Origin: Moraxella osloensis
Lineage (GTDB): Bacteria; Pseudomonadota; Gammaproteobacteria; Pseudomonadales; Moraxellaceae
NCBI RefSeq assembly: GCF_009867135.1
Contig: NZ_CP047226.1
Span: forward strand, 1,364,001 to 1,428,000
Length of the DNA stretch: 64,000 bases
Direction: 5' to 3'
Shown: positions 17,883-26,902 of the stretch, piece by piece
Position numbering within the stretch: position 1 is the first letter of the stretch
How the letters are laid out: every line of letters starts with the position of its first letter
Notes under the pieces: generated by a model
The model's database searches: none
Told to the model about the DNA's origin: nothing
What the model saw: the letters and a program-made list of their open reading frames with translations, nothing else
Translations under genes and position numbers: made by a program

Positions 17883-18950
17883 CTATTGGTATTGTTTTTC
17901 GACCCAGTGTTGATACTCACCAGATTTTACATGATTAACCCAGGCTTGGTTTGATAAATACCACTCAACCGTTTTTTGAATACCTGACTCAAAAGTCTCT
18001 TGCGGTTGCCAGTTGAGCTCTTGCTGAATTTTGCTGGCATCAATGGCATAACGTAAATCATGTCCTGGTCGGTCTTTGACAAAGGTGATTTGCTGTGCAT
18101 AGGATTGCCCATCGGTTCTAGGTTTAATGTTATCTAAAATTGTACAAATCGTTTTTACTACGTCAATATTTTGTTTTTCATTATGCCCACCAATATTGTA
18201 AGTTTCACCTACTTTAGCGGTAGTAGCTACTAAATACAAGGCTCTGGCATGGTCTTCGACATATAGCCAATCACGAATTTGTTTACCATCGCCATAGACA
18301 GGTAATGGTTTACCGTCTAAGGCATTTAAAATCACTAAGGGAATCAGTTTTTCGGGAAAATGGTAAGGGCCGTAATTATTCGAGCAATTAGTAACCACCA
18401 CAGGTAAACCATAAGTGCGATGCCAAGCACGTACAAGATGGTCGGAACTGGCTTTACTGGCTGAATAAGGTGAACTGGGGCTATATGATGTCGCTTCCGT
18501 AAACAAGTCTTGTGTACCTTCCAAATCGCCATACACCTCATCAGTAGAGATATGATGGAACTTGAAACTCGATTTCTTATCTTCTGCTAAATTTTGCCAA
18601 TAATTTCGGGCAACTTCTAAAAGATTATAGGTCCCAATAATATTAGTTTGAATAAAATCCATCGGCCCATCGATCGAGCGGTCGACGTGCGATTCAGCTG
18701 CTAAATGCATCACAATATCAGGTTTAAAATCATCAAACGCCTTTGTCATTGCCACTTTATCACAGATGTCAGCATGTAAAAACTGATAGCGCGGATTATC
18801 ATTGACTGATGCTAATGATTCTAAATTGCCCGCGTAGGTCAATTTATCAATATTTAAGACGTTATTATTGGTTTCATTGATTAAATAGCGAATCACCGCT
18901 GACCCAATAAACCCTGCACCGCCCGTAACTAAAATATTTTTATTTGTCAT
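17883..18950 (-). CDS. rfbB: dTDP-glucose 4,6-dehydratase
   Basis: 355 residues. SDR fold: [16 protein letters not shown] near the N-terminus, [26 protein letters not shown], and the catalytic [14 protein letters not shown]. Converts dTDP-glucose to the 4-keto-6-deoxy intermediate. First of the rmlBDAC set, placed 25 bases after the CapD-like dehydratase gene. Confidence 0.95.
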   Translation of the reverse strand: MTNKNILVTGGAGFIGSAVIRYLINETNNNVLNIDKLTYAGNLESLASVNDNPRYQFLHADICDKVAMTKAFDDFKPDIVMHLAAESHVDRSIDGPMDFIQTNIIGTYNLLEVARNYWQNLAEDKKSSFKFHHISTDEVYGDLEGTQDLFTEATSYSPSSPYSASKASSDHLVRAWHRTYGLPVVVTNCSNNYGPYHFPEKLIPLVILNALDGKPLPVYGDGKQIRDWLYVEDHARALYLVATTAKVGETYNIGGHNEKQNIDVVKTICTILDNIKPRTDGQSYAQQITFVKDRPGHDLRYAIDASKIQQELNWQPQETFESGIQKTVEWYLSNQAWVNHVKSGEYQHWVEKQYQ

Positions 18951-18975
18951 AAATTAAATCCATCATAAATTATTA

Positions 18976-20904
18976 TTATTTAGGCGTATAGCCCTCAACA
19001 TATCTTAGAAACTGAGCTCTAAGCCACTGCGTATTTTTGGTAGTATTATTTTGGGTTTGTACGTCATTTACTACGTTCGTTATTTCATCAAAGCTATAAA
19101 AATGTTCTTTGGCTTTCATAATCAAAGGATGTTGTGTCTTCTCTATATTATCCCCATCGATGATTAACTCTTCATACAGTTTTTCACCTGGTCGTAAACC
19201 CGCAATGACAATTTCAATATCACCATTCGGATTATTTTGGTCTTTGACTTTAAGTCCACTCAACGTAATCATGCGTTTGGCGAGATCCATTATTTTAACA
19301 GGCTCACCCATATCCAGCACGAATACCTCGCCGCCATGTGCCATTGCCCCTGCTTGGATAACCAGCTGGGCAGCCTCAGGAATCGTCATAAAATACCTTG
19401 TCACGTCTGGATGCGTCAGGGTGATAGGCCCGCCAGCTGCAATTTGTTTATTAAACAGCGGTACGACAGAACCTGATGAACCTAATACATTACCAAATCT
19501 GACCATACTGATGGTGGTTGTTGATTGGTCTGCAGCCATAGCTTGACACGCCAACTCTGCCATGCGTTTGGTCGCGCCCATGACATTGGTTGGTCGGACG
19601 GCTTTGTCAGTGGAGATAGCCACAAAAGTCTCAACACCTGCACTGACTGCGCCTTTTAAAGTATTATAAGTGCCAACAAAATTATTGATTACACCCTCGT
19701 ATTCGTTACTTTCGACGATAGGGACATGTTTATAAGCGGCTGCATGATAGATGGTTTGAACCTTGTACTGATTGCATAACAGTTCAATAAGTTTTTGATT
19801 GGTAACACTGCCTAGGTGCACATACAGCGGCGTCACAGTCGGTAGTTGCCGGTCTTGCTGCATATTTTTGGCAAGTTTTTGTAGTTCACTGTGTATGGCA
19901 TACAGTGCATATTCAGATAACTCAAACAATACCAGTGCTTTTGGTTGCTGCTTTAAAATTTGGCGACATAATTCACTGCCGATTGAACCGCCCGCCCCTG
20001 TGACCATCACAACTTTATCTTTGATATTTTTGGCAAGCAGCGATGTATCTGGTTTAACCGTATTTCGTTGTAGCACATCTAGCACATCAACCGGTTTAAT
20101 ATCTGATAATTTAATTCGGCCACTGGTGATTTCTTCCAAACTTGGAATTTCACTAATTTTAACTGCTACGTTTTCTAATTGCTTGACAATACGCTCTTGG
20201 ATATGACGCTGATGGCTAGGTAATACAAAAAACACATGATTAACTTCTAAGTCTGTGATTAAAGACTCAAGGTTATCTTTAGGGTAGACTTTAACCCCTA
20301 ATACCCTAGCACCAATGAAATTATCATTGACATCGATAATCCCAACTATTTTAAATTGGTGAGTTTGATGCAGCACATGCATCAAATCTTTGGTGATGTG
20401 ACCCACACCGTAAATTAATACATTTTCTTTTTTTTGTGCATAAAATTCAGGATGCAAGGTTCTTGAAATAAAAAATTGCAACACAATTCGGCTATTCCAT
20501 ATCCATATATAAAGCAAAAAAACATGGATAGCGGTCGCCGCTCTCGGAATATCAGGCGTTATCCCTAAAAAAATCAGTATTTGACTAATTAACAGATAAC
20601 CTAGCAAAACTACGAGCGCCCAGCGCATACTCTCATCTTGAAAAACGCGGATTACATGCGAGTAAAACTTAGTAACCGCTAAAAAGATAACAGGTAAAGC
20701 GCCAAGTAGTATAATTGACAAAATATTGGTATGAAAATCAAATTTTGCATACCTTAGGGCAATCGCTAAAATCAAAGTAACAATAGATGCAATATAATCT
20801 ATGACAAACAGGCTCACTACTTTTAGCCAGCGAGGCTGCTCAATCGCATTGGATAGTACAGTAAAAGCTAAAGGCGCTTTAGTAGCGTTAGTTGTATTGC
20901 TCAT
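18976..20904 (-). CDS. UDP-HexNAc 4,6-dehydratase, membrane type (PglF/WbpM/Gdr-like)
   Basis: 642 residues, the size of membrane CapD-family dehydratases. Four N-terminal membrane segments (about residues 25-140), a CoA-binding-like Rossmann domain (VLIYGVGHITKD), then the catalytic SDR domain with VMVTGAGGSIGSELCRQ near residue 300, AISTDKAVRPTNVMGATKR carrying the Met-x3-Lys in place of Tyr-x3-Lys, and GLRPGEKLYEEL. It makes UDP-4-keto-6-deoxy-HexNAc, which feeds the PLP aminotransferase (3124) and PglD acetyltransferase (6520). Gene order after wzc is as in Acinetobacter-type K loci. Confidence 0.9.
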   Translation of the reverse strand: MSNTTNATKAPLAFTVLSNAIEQPRWLKVVSLFVIDYIASIVTLILAIALRYAKFDFHTNILSIILLGALPVIFLAVTKFYSHVIRVFQDESMRWALVVLLGYLLISQILIFLGITPDIPRAATAIHVFLLYIWIWNSRIVLQFFISRTLHPEFYAQKKENVLIYGVGHITKDLMHVLHQTHQFKIVGIIDVNDNFIGARVLGVKVYPKDNLESLITDLEVNHVFFVLPSHQRHIQERIVKQLENVAVKISEIPSLEEITSGRIKLSDIKPVDVLDVLQRNTVKPDTSLLAKNIKDKVVMVTGAGGSIGSELCRQILKQQPKALVLFELSEYALYAIHSELQKLAKNMQQDRQLPTVTPLYVHLGSVTNQKLIELLCNQYKVQTIYHAAAYKHVPIVESNEYEGVINNFVGTYNTLKGAVSAGVETFVAISTDKAVRPTNVMGATKRMAELACQAMAADQSTTTISMVRFGNVLGSSGSVVPLFNKQIAAGGPITLTHPDVTRYFMTIPEAAQLVIQAGAMAHGGEVFVLDMGEPVKIMDLAKRMITLSGLKVKDQNNPNGDIEIVIAGLRPGEKLYEELIIDGDNIEKTQHPLIMKAKEHFYSFDEITNVVNDVQTQNNTTKNTQWLRAQFLRYVEGYTPK

Positions 20905-20948
20905 ATAAAACCTATTAGATGCTATGGCTATGATTCATCTTTATATCG

Positions 20949-23117
20949 TTAATTTTTTGATTTATATTCATAACCATAGTGATAATTATAGGCGCCAATT
21001 AAAGACTGCTTAGCATCATTGAAAATAATCCCTTCTACTTTTACATTCGCACGTTGTAGTTTTTCGATTGCATAATTTACCTGTTTTATGTTTGAAACGT
21101 CATATCGTACCACAAATAAGACTGAATCAACCAATTGCCCTATCGATAGTGCATCTGAAGTGCCCATTACAGGTGAAGTGTCGATAATGATATAATCATA
21201 AAACTGACGATAAAAATCTAGCAATGCTTTCATTTTTCCATTTAATAATAATTCTGAAGCGTGGCTATGCCCTTTGCCTCTGGGTATAAAATGCAAATTT
21301 TCATATAAGGTGGTTTGAATCATATAGCTGCTATTAGCCGCATCAATCGTATCATCAACCAAATAATCAACCAGTCCATTGATATTTGGCAAATTAAATC
21401 GATCTTGCAGATGACCTAACCTTGCATCTGCGTCTATTAACAAGATTTTCTTATTTGCCATAGCCATAGCGACCGCAAGATTGGCAGAGATAAATGATTT
21501 ACCAATATCAGGTCCCGCACCTGTAATTAATAAGATATCACAATCAGTTTTTTTAGCATTAAATATCAAATGAGTTCTGAGTGATTTAAAACCTTCACTG
21601 ACAACTCCCTCAGGTTCAATTTGCTCAACTAATGGTAATTTTCTAGCCTTGTTCTTTAATTGTCGTGTTAAACGCGATGAATGAGGAATGACACCAATAA
21701 CCGGAATATCCGTATTATTCTCTAGTTCTTCTAAATTTTTCACGCCCGCGAACAGCAATGATTTTAACAATGCTAATCCGATGCCTAACATCAAACCTAA
21801 TAATGTAGCCAGTAAAACTACTTGCGCTTTCTTAGGGGCAATAGGTTCGTAGGTGTTAATGGGTAAATCTATGATGCGCACATTACCCAATTGTCCAGAT
21901 TTGACAATTTGTAATTGCTCATAGTTTTTGAGCATATTTAAATAAATTTCATTGCTAATCTTAACATCACTCGATAATTCTAAAAACTGACGTTGAACCT
22001 CTGGAATACGGGTAATAGTCTGCTCAAGTGAGTTTTCCTTGTCTTTTAACGCTTGAATCTGCATATTTAATTGTTTTAATACCGGATATTCATCCGTATA
22101 GCGCTCAGATAATTCGGCTCGTTTTAGCTCGAGTTCACGAAGATTAGTTTCAATTGTCGCTCTTTGTGTGACAGCCAATTCCGCTTCTTTATCAATATCA
22201 ATTGTCGCATTTTGCTCACGAAAGTTATTAAATTTTGCTTCTGCCTCTGCAAGTTTTGCTTTTAATTTAGGCAATTGTTCTTGCATAAATGCAAGGGTTT
22301 TAGTCGTTTCCGCGCTACTTTTATCAAGGTTTTGCGTTTCATACATTTTAACGATGCGCGTTAAGGTATGAGTGATTTCATCTTGATTAGCGCCTGTAAG
22401 AGAAGCGTCTAAAATGCCCGTTTGCTTGCCTTTTTCAGCCACCGCAAGATTTGCTCTAAGGTTATCTATCGCCTTAGCCGGTGTAAGTTTACTCAAGTTA
22501 TAAGAATAGCCTGGGGCTAATGAGGTAACTTGAATATCAATATTACCCGCACTCGTTTTAAAACGCGATGCGGTTGCAACTTTACCGGTAAACTCTGCGC
22601 CATCAGGCGAAATCAGTTTAAAATTTTGGCTGTCTATGGCAGTTAAAGTGAAATTTTTATTCTGGTAGGCTAAAGGTACATTAAATTCAGTTATCCACAA
22701 TCCAACCTTTAAATTACCCACCCCATTGGCTGTATGACTAACTAAGACATTTTTCTTAATCAGTAATTTATCTAAGAAACTATCCTTAAGCTGATTGACA
22801 TTCAAATCTAAGTGCAATTGATTAATGACAGGCCAAAGAATCATACGAGAGTTGATGATTTCTATTTCCGTTTGCGCAGAACCATCTTGTGCATTTAAAA
22901 GATCGGCAACATCCGCGCCTAATGCAGAGACACCTGAGGATTTTTTGTCAACTTGAATCAATGAGTTTGTTTTATAGATAGGCGTTGCCGATTGGGCATA
23001 ATAGAGACCGCCTAGTAAACCAAGCAACAGCATTGATAAAATTAATTTCCAATGATTTAATAAGACCGCGATTAACGCTCTTAAATCAATTTCATCATCA
23101 TTTACTTTCTGATCCAT
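20949..23117 (-). CDS. wzc: Wzc: capsule polysaccharide co-polymerase / BY-kinase
   Basis: 722 residues. N-terminal Wzz domain with membrane segments at about residues 30-50 and 430-450 flanking a periplasmic coiled-coil region (residues 265-400). C-terminal tyrosine autokinase: Walker A GAGPDIGKSF, Walker A' ILLIDADARLG, Walker B YIIIDTSPVMGTSD, and a tail with alternating Tyr (AYNYHYGYEYKSKN), the autophosphorylation cluster. Controls chain length and export with Wza, and is reset by the phosphatase Wzb. Lies 82 bases after wzb. Confidence 0.95.
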   Translation of the reverse strand: MDQKVNDDEIDLRALIAVLLNHWKLILSMLLLGLLGGLYYAQSATPIYKTNSLIQVDKKSSGVSALGADVADLLNAQDGSAQTEIEIINSRMILWPVINQLHLDLNVNQLKDSFLDKLLIKKNVLVSHTANGVGNLKVGLWITEFNVPLAYQNKNFTLTAIDSQNFKLISPDGAEFTGKVATASRFKTSAGNIDIQVTSLAPGYSYNLSKLTPAKAIDNLRANLAVAEKGKQTGILDASLTGANQDEITHTLTRIVKMYETQNLDKSSAETTKTLAFMQEQLPKLKAKLAEAEAKFNNFREQNATIDIDKEAELAVTQRATIETNLRELELKRAELSERYTDEYPVLKQLNMQIQALKDKENSLEQTITRIPEVQRQFLELSSDVKISNEIYLNMLKNYEQLQIVKSGQLGNVRIIDLPINTYEPIAPKKAQVVLLATLLGLMLGIGLALLKSLLFAGVKNLEELENNTDIPVIGVIPHSSRLTRQLKNKARKLPLVEQIEPEGVVSEGFKSLRTHLIFNAKKTDCDILLITGAGPDIGKSFISANLAVAMAMANKKILLIDADARLGHLQDRFNLPNINGLVDYLVDDTIDAANSSYMIQTTLYENLHFIPRGKGHSHASELLLNGKMKALLDFYRQFYDYIIIDTSPVMGTSDALSIGQLVDSVLFVVRYDVSNIKQVNYAIEKLQRANVKVEGIIFNDAKQSLIGAYNYHYGYEYKSKN

Positions 23118-23199
23118 GCTTACTCACTTGATGCTAAACTACGATAAAATACATTTTAATTGTTACAGATAAATAAAATATTACAATTAACTTTAAAAA

Positions 23200-23631
23200 T
23201 TACTCTAACTTATCTTTCCAACTTTGAACTGCTCGATTAAGCACTTCGCGGCTTTCATAAAATTTCTCAATAGGCAGTTTATAAGGATCGGCTACATTTT
23301 CATTTATCCAATGACCAATCCGATATACCTTTCCACGTTGGCTTGAGTAATTTTGTTTCATCCAACTCTCTTGATCTTTGGACATACACAGTACTAAATC
23401 AAAGGTTTGCATCAATTCTTGGGTAAGCTGCTGGGCGCGATGACTACGCATATCAACATGCCATTCATCCATCACTTGAATGGCTTTTTCATCGGCCCCT
23501 TCGCCCACTAATGCGCTTAATCCCGCTGATTTAACGATTAGATTAGGGTGCTGCTGCTGTAATAGCGCTTCACCGATGGGGCTGCGGCAGATATTACCAA
23601 CGCATACCACTAAAATTTTTTTAAATGACAT
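23200..23631 (-). CDS. wzb: Wzb: low-molecular-weight protein tyrosine phosphatase
   Basis: 143 residues. Catalytic P-loop C-VGNIC-R-S at residues 10-17 (CX5R) and the general-acid aspartate in NVADPYKLP near residue 112. Removes phosphates from the Wzc tyrosine tail. Located between wza and wzc, the standard order for Wzy-dependent capsules. Confidence 0.95.
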   Translation of the reverse strand: MSFKKILVVCVGNICRSPIGEALLQQQHPNLIVKSAGLSALVGEGADEKAIQVMDEWHVDMRSHRAQQLTQELMQTFDLVLCMSKDQESWMKQNYSSQRGKVYRIGHWINENVADPYKLPIEKFYESREVLNRAVQSWKDKLE

Positions 23632-23648
23632 CGTTAATTTCCATCAGG

Positions 23649-24767
23649 TTAAAAGCCTCTAGCAATATTTGCAATTGAAGAGGTTGGCAATATTTGACTA
23701 ATTACACGATTCCAACGTGTCAGACCAGTTGGGTCGACATACACGACATCACCAGGTTGCATTTTAAATCGATTTGCAACCGAAAAATTTGTAATAGAAG
23801 TTAAATCAATATGATAAATATTTGACTCGTTTTGGTAACTATTTTCTCTTAATACGTATACCTTTTTGGCATTTGCAGAGGTAGGCACCATACCGTTGGC
23901 TTCCCCAATCGCACTAATCAAACTCAACCCATTATCAGGAATTTGAATCGTGCTGGGTTTGGTAAACTCACCCATTACGGTGACTTTATGATTGGTAATA
24001 TCACCGACTTTGATAGTATCACCATTTCTCAAATATAGCGAGTTTGGGGAATACCCGGCATTTTGTAGTGATTTAAAACCAAAGTTATAGCTTCTACCGT
24101 CGCGTATCAGCTGAATGTTATTGGTATCTGAGGTATTAATGGTACCGCCTGCCATACTGATGGCGGTATAAAGATTGACGGGCTGATCCGCGATATCATA
24201 TTGCCCAGGCGATTTTACTTGTCCATCAACATAAAATTTATTACCACGGTAGGAAATAACCCGTACTTGCGGGTCTGGGTGTTTAAGATAACGAGATAAA
24301 CGGCTTGCTAGTTGGTTGGTGAGTTGTGAAACTGTTAACCCTTCAGCTTTCACTCGCCCTATCATGGGAAACTGCAAAAAACCACTCTGGTCAACTAGGT
24401 AGCCATTGGCATAAATATTAGTCCCTGTCGATTGAACGACAGGAGTAATTTCAGGATATGCTGGTAAGAATATTTCAACCACATCACCTTTTGCAATTGC
24501 ACTGTAGGTTCCAGCGGATTTTGAAACAGGTGGAAAAGAGATTGTTCTTGGCCCTAATAGGTTAGACACAGGAATATTATTTGCCGTTAATTCGGTCACA
24601 TTAAAACGAATGCCATTATCTGCTACAAATGACACGGGTTGGTCGGGTACTGTCGATTCAGGCAATTTACCCACATTCATACCGCTAGTAATTGCTGTTT
24701 TAGAGCTGCATCCAGCAAATGAAAGTGCAAAAATGATAGGAGATAATTTTATGAGCTTTGCTAACAT
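23649..24767 (-). CDS. wza: Wza: outer-membrane polysaccharide export lipoprotein
   Basis: 372 residues from the chosen ATG at 24767. A longer frame begins at 24830, but only the internal start places a lipoprotein signal peptide at the N-terminus (MLAKLIKLSPIIFALSFAGC, lipid Cys at 20). Contains the Poly_export domain (KGDVVEIFLPAYPEITPVV), two SLBB domains (YVDGQVKSPGQYD; VTVMGEFTKPSTIQ) and a C-terminal amphipathic helix region. Forms the octameric channel for capsule export. First gene of the K operon. Confidence 0.93.
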   Translation of the reverse strand: MLAKLIKLSPIIFALSFAGCSSKTAITSGMNVGKLPESTVPDQPVSFVADNGIRFNVTELTANNIPVSNLLGPRTISFPPVSKSAGTYSAIAKGDVVEIFLPAYPEITPVVQSTGTNIYANGYLVDQSGFLQFPMIGRVKAEGLTVSQLTNQLASRLSRYLKHPDPQVRVISYRGNKFYVDGQVKSPGQYDIADQPVNLYTAISMAGGTINTSDTNNIQLIRDGRSYNFGFKSLQNAGYSPNSLYLRNGDTIKVGDITNHKVTVMGEFTKPSTIQIPDNGLSLISAIGEANGMVPTSANAKKVYVLRENSYQNESNIYHIDLTSITNFSVANRFKMQPGDVVYVDPTGLTRWNRVISQILPTSSIANIARGF

Positions 24768-25101
24768 GTGATAATCTCGTAAGATAAAAGGCTCGTAGAA
24801 TAAAAAGCAAAATTTAACAGTATTAACCAATATGATGCGTAATTGTAATAAAAGTTTAATGATACACGTTTGTAAATTTTGTAAATTTAAGTAAGCGACA
24901 TAGCCATCATGACCTATTACTTTATAATGTTAATTATTCAGAAAAGTGTTAGTAGTTCTTTTGACTAACAGTTAATCCATTATAGCATTATAGATTTGCT
25001 TGATAAACAATTAAAAATAATACCTTAATCATTCATACGTTAAATTTTTATACAGCAATTTTAGTTCAAAAAAAAAGCCCCTGTAATTAGGAGCTTTAAT
25101 T
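24768..25101. promoter_or_regulatory. Upstream region of the capsule operon
   Basis: 334 bases between wza and tRNA-Leu. AT-rich, and it must hold the main capsule promoter on the minus strand. I looked for a JUMPstart/ops element (GGCGGTAG) and did not find one. Its right end contains the tRNA terminator (25067-25098). Specific -35/-10 boxes are not assigned. Confidence 0.5.
25067..25098 (-). terminator. Intrinsic terminator of tRNA-Leu
   Basis: On the minus strand AAGCTCC-TAATTACA-GGGGCTT followed by a run of ten T, immediately downstream of the tRNA. Confidence 0.75.
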
Positions 25102-25188
25102 TGGTACCAGTGGTCGGACTCGAACCGACACGCTTTTAAAGGCAACGGATTTTGAATCCGTCGTGTCTACCAATTTCACCACACTGGC
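25102..25188 (-). tRNA. tRNA-Leu (anticodon CAA)
   Basis: 87 bases including an encoded 3' CCA. Acceptor arms GCCAGTG/CACTGGT, D-arm with TGGTAGACA, anticodon loop TTCAAAA giving CAA, a long variable arm typical of class II tRNAs (TTGCCTTTAAAAGCG) and T-arm GTCGGTTCGAGTCCGAC. Reads UUG leucine codons. Confidence 0.95.
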
Positions 25189-25430
25189 ATAGATGGCTAT
25201 AGCTTTTTAGTTTATCTGTAATCGGCTATGTGGGGTGGTATTTTAGCAACTTTATTTTTTTTTGCAACAACTATTTTAATTATTTCTGCCTGAAAACAAA
25301 AAATACGTAAAAAATAATTTTTCAATAAAATCGATACGTTTTTTACACACTCATTTACCACTTTATATAGTATTCTTGCCCGCCACTTAATCATAATATC
25401 GCTAAAAACTAGGGCTAAATTTATTAATTT

Positions 25431-26372
25431 ATGACTTTTAATCAACCTGCCACGATCTTTTTTACTAGGGTGCTATGTATTATCACAGCATTCATAGCGG
25501 GTTGTAATTCATCAAATAGCAATCAAAACTCAACGACGTCAAATAACCAATCTGCCAAAGAACCTGCCAAAGCTATCTCAAAGAATGCGCCTGCCGCCTC
25601 TTCACCTCAAGCGATTGAAAATCTACATATAGCCGCTTTTTCCAATCTTCGTATGGTATTGCCTATTCTGGTATCAGATTTTAACCACAATTATCCGAAT
25701 ATAAAGATTCAAATTACCTTTGAGCCCAATGCTGCGCTGTATGATACGGTAAATGCCAACCCTCAAAGCTTTGATATTTATTTAGCGGGTAATCAGACTT
25801 ACCCAAAGCAAATGCTTGCCAGTGTTAAGGGTGCTAAAGCAGTGCCCTTCACTTATACCCGGGGTCAGCTAGTGCTTTATAGCCATAAATACCCCATGGA
25901 CATTAGCCCTACAACCACGCTCGATCAGTTGATGCTTGACAATAAATCCTTTAGTTTAGCGATAGCCAATCCAAAGAGTTTAGCTTATGGCATGGCAGCC
26001 GAAGCCTGGTTAGTCAATCAAAATCTTTATAATAATATCAAGCCTAAGATTGTCTATACCAACACCCTTGATGAAACTTTTGCGTTAACGGATAGTGGAA
26101 AAGCAGATTTTGGATTTGTAAGTCTGTCACAAGTATTGAATAAACCCAATAACCTTGCCCTGCAAAATGTGGATACGCTAAGCAATAACTATTTGATACT
26201 GCCTAAAGATAGTTATCCACCAATTCTGCAAGATGGAATAATTTTGAATCACCCTGAAACCAGTCAAATTTTTGTGGATTACCTAAAATCGGCAAAAGCA
26301 CAAGACGTTTTAACCGATGCGGGGTTTTTACCGATTTGCACCTCAACAACCATCTTACCTGCTTGCAAATAG
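25431..26372 (+). CDS. ModA-like molybdate-binding lipoprotein
   Basis: 313 residues. Signal peptide with lipobox FIAGC (Cys25), then a Ser/Asn/Ala-rich linker to about residue 65, then a periplasmic binding fold with ModA landmarks: LHIAAFSNLRMVLPILVSDF, FDIYLAGNQTYPKQM, GQLVLYS and ANPKSLAYGMAAEAWL. In Gram-negatives ModA is normally a free periplasmic protein, so lipid anchoring is less usual. There is no modB or modC next to it: neighbours are tRNA-Leu and a HIT gene. Molybdate or tungstate is the likely ligand; a relative that binds another oxyanion cannot be excluded. Confidence 0.78.
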   Translation: MTFNQPATIFFTRVLCIITAFIAGCNSSNSNQNSTTSNNQSAKEPAKAISKNAPAASSPQAIENLHIAAFSNLRMVLPILVSDFNHNYPNIKIQITFEPNAALYDTVNANPQSFDIYLAGNQTYPKQMLASVKGAKAVPFTYTRGQLVLYSHKYPMDISPTTTLDQLMLDNKSFSLAIANPKSLAYGMAAEAWLVNQNLYNNIKPKIVYTNTLDETFALTDSGKADFGFVSLSQVLNKPNNLALQNVDTLSNNYLILPKDSYPPILQDGIILNHPETSQIFVDYLKSAKAQDVLTDAGFLPICTSTTILPACK

Positions 26373-26405
26373 GGAGTTGGGTTTTAACCATCCGCTACTT
26401 GCAAG
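26361..26405. repeat. Inverted repeat between modA-like and HIT genes
   Basis: GCTTGCAAATAG (26361-26372) and CTACTTGCAAGC (26394-26405) pair with one mismatch. It sits where the two genes converge and could act as a transcript end, although no T-run follows. Confidence 0.5.
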
Positions 26406-26412
26406 CAGTTAA

Positions 26413-26832
26413 TTAATTTGCAATCTCTGATTTTAATTGATTAGCTAATACTGCTAGGCGTTCATGATCGCCTTGTCGATCTTCATGCAAGCCAAGATGA
26501 TAGATACTGCTTGGAATCAAATGAACATGATAATGAAATACCGATTGTCCTGCCTCTGCATTATTTAACTGCATCTGCACAATACCTTGGCGGTTAAATA
26601 CCTTGCGCTGCGCTGCCATGACTTTTTGCGCGGTGCTGAAAACTGCTGCAATGTAATCTGCTGGCATATCCGACAATTCAACGGCTTCACATTTTGGAAT
26701 CACTAAAACATGCCCTTCTGCCATCGGCATGATATCCATAAAAGCAAGCGTTTTACCATCTTCATAAACTTTATGGCTGGGAATCTCACCACGAAGAATT
26801 TTGGCAAAAATATTTTGATTATCATACTGCAT
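26413..26832 (-). CDS. HIT-family nucleotide hydrolase (HinT-like)
   Basis: 139 residues. NIFAKILRGEIPSHKVYED at the N-terminus and the histidine triad HYHVHLIP near residue 98. These small cytosolic enzymes hydrolyse AMP-linked phosphoramidates and dinucleotides. The exact branch (HinT or another HIT subfamily) is not certain. Confidence 0.9.
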   Translation of the reverse strand: MQYDNQNIFAKILRGEIPSHKVYEDGKTLAFMDIMPMAEGHVLVIPKCEAVELSDMPADYIAAVFSTAQKVMAAQRKVFNRQGIVQMQLNNAEAGQSVFHYHVHLIPSSIYHLGLHEDRQGDHERLAVLANQLKSEIAN

Positions 26833-26902
26833 TGATTACATTCCCTTTATTGTTTAAATGGGGCTAAGAAACGAGACTAACAAACAAGCCTCAGCAATTA
26901 GG

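Noticed and set aside
24768..24830. Longer N-terminus for wza
   Set aside because: The extra 21 residues would precede a good lipoprotein signal peptide; the internal ATG at 24767 is the natural start.
24768..25101. JUMPstart/ops element for the capsule operon
   Set aside because: No GGCGGTAG-like sequence on the relevant strand.
25212..25445. 77-codon minus-strand ORF before the ModA-like gene
   Set aside because: AT-rich non-coding composition, no SD, overlaps the ModA-like start, no recognisable pattern.
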